The notes under the pieces: generated by a model | The model's database searches: none | Told to the model about the DNA's origin: nothing | Seen by the model: the letters and a program-made list of their open reading frames with translations, nothing else | Assembly (NCBI GenBank): GCA_015488855.1 | Contig: WFMY01000264.1 | Coordinates: forward strand, 1 to 8,218 | Source of the DNA: Helicobacteraceae bacterium | Lineage (GTDB): Bacteria; Campylobacterota; Campylobacteria; Campylobacterales; Sulfurimonadaceae | DNA length: 8,218 bases | Direction of reading: 5' to 3' | Shown: in pieces, positions 7,190 to 8,218 of the stretch | Position numbering within the stretch: position 1 is the first letter of the stretch | How the letters are laid out: each line of letters begins with the position of its first letter | Made by a program: the position numbers and the translations under genes

Positions 7190-7411
7190 TTAGCCCTCTA
7201 AATCAACAAAGCCTTTTACACTTACAAGGCCTTCTGCTATTTCCATTAGTGCTAAGTCTGCTGCTTTTACACTTTTTGGATCAATATTAAGTTTGCTTGT
7301 AGCACCATTTAAAAGCTCATCCATTCTTTTAGCTACGGCTAACGCTAGTTGGTAGTTATCTATAGTTGGATTGTTTTTTAAAACTTTTGCTGTTAATTCT
7401 TCTGTTTTCAT
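7190..7411 (-). CDS. rpoZ: DNA-directed RNA polymerase omega subunit
   Basis: This 73-residue protein is the small omega subunit, which clasps the beta-prime C-terminal tail and assists RNA polymerase assembly. The family core is visible in DNYQLALAVAKRMDELLNG (18-36), with ADLALMEIAEGLV (51-63) matching the conserved C-terminal helix (ALREIAEG in other bacteria). The N-terminus reads MKTEELTAKV. The MARVT start of E. coli omega, which contacts ppGpp at site 1, is not apparent. The ATG at 7411 has AAGGAA (7422-7427) ten bases upstream. The gene sits 31 bases after pyrH and three bases before spoT, with the spoT ribosome binding site lying in its last codons. The length is normal for epsilonproteobacterial omega and shorter than the roughly 90 residues in E. 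coli. Confidence 0.9.
   Translation of the reverse strand: MKTEELTAKVLKNNPTIDNYQLALAVAKRMDELLNGATSKLNIDPKSVKAADLALMEIAEGLVSVKGFVDLEG
7194..7199 (-). promoter_or_regulatory. Ribosome binding site of spoT within the end of rpoZ
   Basis: The minus strand reads AGAGGG inside the last codons of rpoZ. GAGG is eight bases from TTG 7186 and 14 bases from a second TTG at 7180. The spacing favours 7186 as the start. No ATG or GTG is available nearby in the frame, so spoT initiation must use TTG. Confidence 0.65.
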
Positions 7412-7442
7412 AATTTCATTTTCCTTTTATGTTTATGTTTTT

Positions 7443-8153
7443 TTACTTTACTATAGAGCAGTTTGTTAAATCACCTTGTATAATCTTTAAAAGATTACCC
7501 TCTGTGAACATATCACATACTATAATGGGTAAAGAGTTATCTTTTGCAAGTGCTATGGAAGTGTCATCCATTACTTTAATATGGTCAGTCAAAGCCTGCT
7601 CATAAGTGATTTTATTTAGCTTCACTGCATCATCATATTTAGCTGGATCTTTATCATAAACGCCATCTACTTTCGTTGCTTTTATAACAATCTCGGCACC
7701 TATCTCAACGGCACGAAGCGTCGCTGCAGTATCTGTTGTAAAAAATGGATTTCCTGTCCCTGCTGCAAAGATAACAACACGACCTTTTTCTAAATGACGA
7801 ACAGCTTTTCGGTTGATGTAAGGCTCAGCGATTTGTTCCATCTTGATAGCTGTTTGCATACGAACTTCAAGTCCAGCATGTTCACAAGCTTCTTGCATAG
7901 CCACAGCGTTGATAACAGTAGCGAGCATACCCATGTAATCACCACTTGTTCTTTTGATGATACCATCTTGTGCAGCAGTTACACCACGGATAATATTTCC
8001 GCCACCTATAACGATTGCAACTTCAATACCTGCATCTATTAAAGATTTTATCTCTTGAGAGATATAGTTGAGTATCTTTGTATCGATTCCATGACCTGCT
8101 TCACCTGCAAGAGCTTCACCTGAAAACTTCACTAAAACGCGTTTTTGAGCCAT
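7443..8153 (-). CDS. pyrH: Uridylate kinase (UMP kinase)
   Basis: This 236-residue enzyme phosphorylates UMP to UDP with ATP, an essential step in pyrimidine nucleotide supply. It belongs to the amino-acid-kinase fold family, unlike eukaryotic UMP kinase. Family members act as cytoplasmic hexamers and are typically activated by GTP and inhibited by UTP. Visible signatures are KFSGEAL (9-15, phosphate binding), IGGGNIIRG (49-57), GDYMGMLATVINA (71-83), GTGNPFFTTDTAA (132-144, UMP/ATP site) and KATKVDGVYDKDP (158-170). The length is that of the family. The ATG at 8153 has AAAGG (8160-8164) six bases upstream, and no better start precedes it. It is the first gene of the apparent operon, preceded by a putative -10 at 8198-8203. 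The gene beyond the right edge is not visible. Confidence 0.96.
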   Translation of the reverse strand: MAQKRVLVKFSGEALAGEAGHGIDTKILNYISQEIKSLIDAGIEVAIVIGGGNIIRGVTAAQDGIIKRTSGDYMGMLATVINAVAMQEACEHAGLEVRMQTAIKMEQIAEPYINRKAVRHLEKGRVVIFAAGTGNPFFTTDTAATLRAVEIGAEIVIKATKVDGVYDKDPAKYDDAVKLNKITYEQALTDHIKVMDDTSIALAKDNSLPIIVCDMFTEGNLLKIIQGDLTNCSIVK

Positions 8154-8197
8154 GATAAACCTTTTTATACCTATCTTTATTCGGTATTATTTTTCGG

Positions 8198-8203
8198 ATT
8201 ATA
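8198..8203 (-). promoter_or_regulatory. Putative -10 element of the pyrH operon
   Basis: The minus strand reads TATAAT with 44 bases between it and the pyrH ATG. As is usual in Campylobacterota, no -35 match is expected, and the T-rich upstream region cannot be judged because the window ends 15 bases further on. A second AT-rich match (TATAAA at 8164-8169) is too close to the start codon to serve. An operon promoter further upstream is also possible. Confidence 0.45.
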
Positions 8204-8218
8204 TCTTTTAGTGGCTTA

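Noticed and set aside
1..8218. A hidden defence, mobile or otherwise undescribed system.
   Set aside because: Every base is accounted for by seven conserved genes and short gaps. I saw no transposase, integrase, CRISPR repeat, tRNA-adjacent junction or long repeat.

Overview
The window reads as a chromosomal housekeeping segment of a Campylobacterota (epsilonproteobacterial) genome. The best guess is a Sulfurimonas/Sulfurovum/Arcobacter-like organism. This rests on the low-GC, lysine-rich coding sequence, the protein family variants (short omega subunit, type 2 TyrRS, a single bifunctional Rel/SpoT) and the gene order. As I recall it, the same order occurs in Campylobacter jejuni (Cj1274c pyrH to Cj1269c amiA). 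The species cannot be fixed from the sequence alone.

All seven genes lie on the minus strand, so transcription runs from the right edge to the left. From the right: a probable promoter (-10 at 8198-8203), then pyrH (UMP kinase), rpoZ (RNA polymerase omega), a spoT/rel-type bifunctional (p)ppGpp synthetase/hydrolase starting with TTG, tyrS (tyrosyl-tRNA synthetase), an FMN-dependent nitronate monooxygenase/FabK-like oxidoreductase, and a periplasmic N-acetylmuramoyl-L-alanine amidase (amiA/amiC type). Gaps are 31, 3, 13, -1 (TAATG overlap) and 7 bases, so these six genes almost certainly form one operon with extensive translational coupling. A 106-base gap with its own good -10 then separates the last gene, a TolC-type outer-membrane efflux protein. 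It is probably a separate transcription unit whose partner pump genes, if any, would lie beyond the left edge.

The operon links nucleotide supply (UMP kinase), the transcription machinery (omega), the stringent alarmone enzyme, tRNA charging and cell-wall hydrolysis. That is a growth-rate/stringent-control grouping rather than a new system. I found no mobile elements, CRISPR arrays, tRNA/rRNA genes or clear intrinsic terminators, and no interrupted genes. There is no gene-free stretch over 300 bases. The points most worth a second look are an omega subunit that seems to lack the N-terminal MAR motif used for ppGpp binding, the TTG start of spoT, a four-cysteine cluster in the C-terminal part of the flavoenzyme, and small repeats around the efflux-gene promoter.
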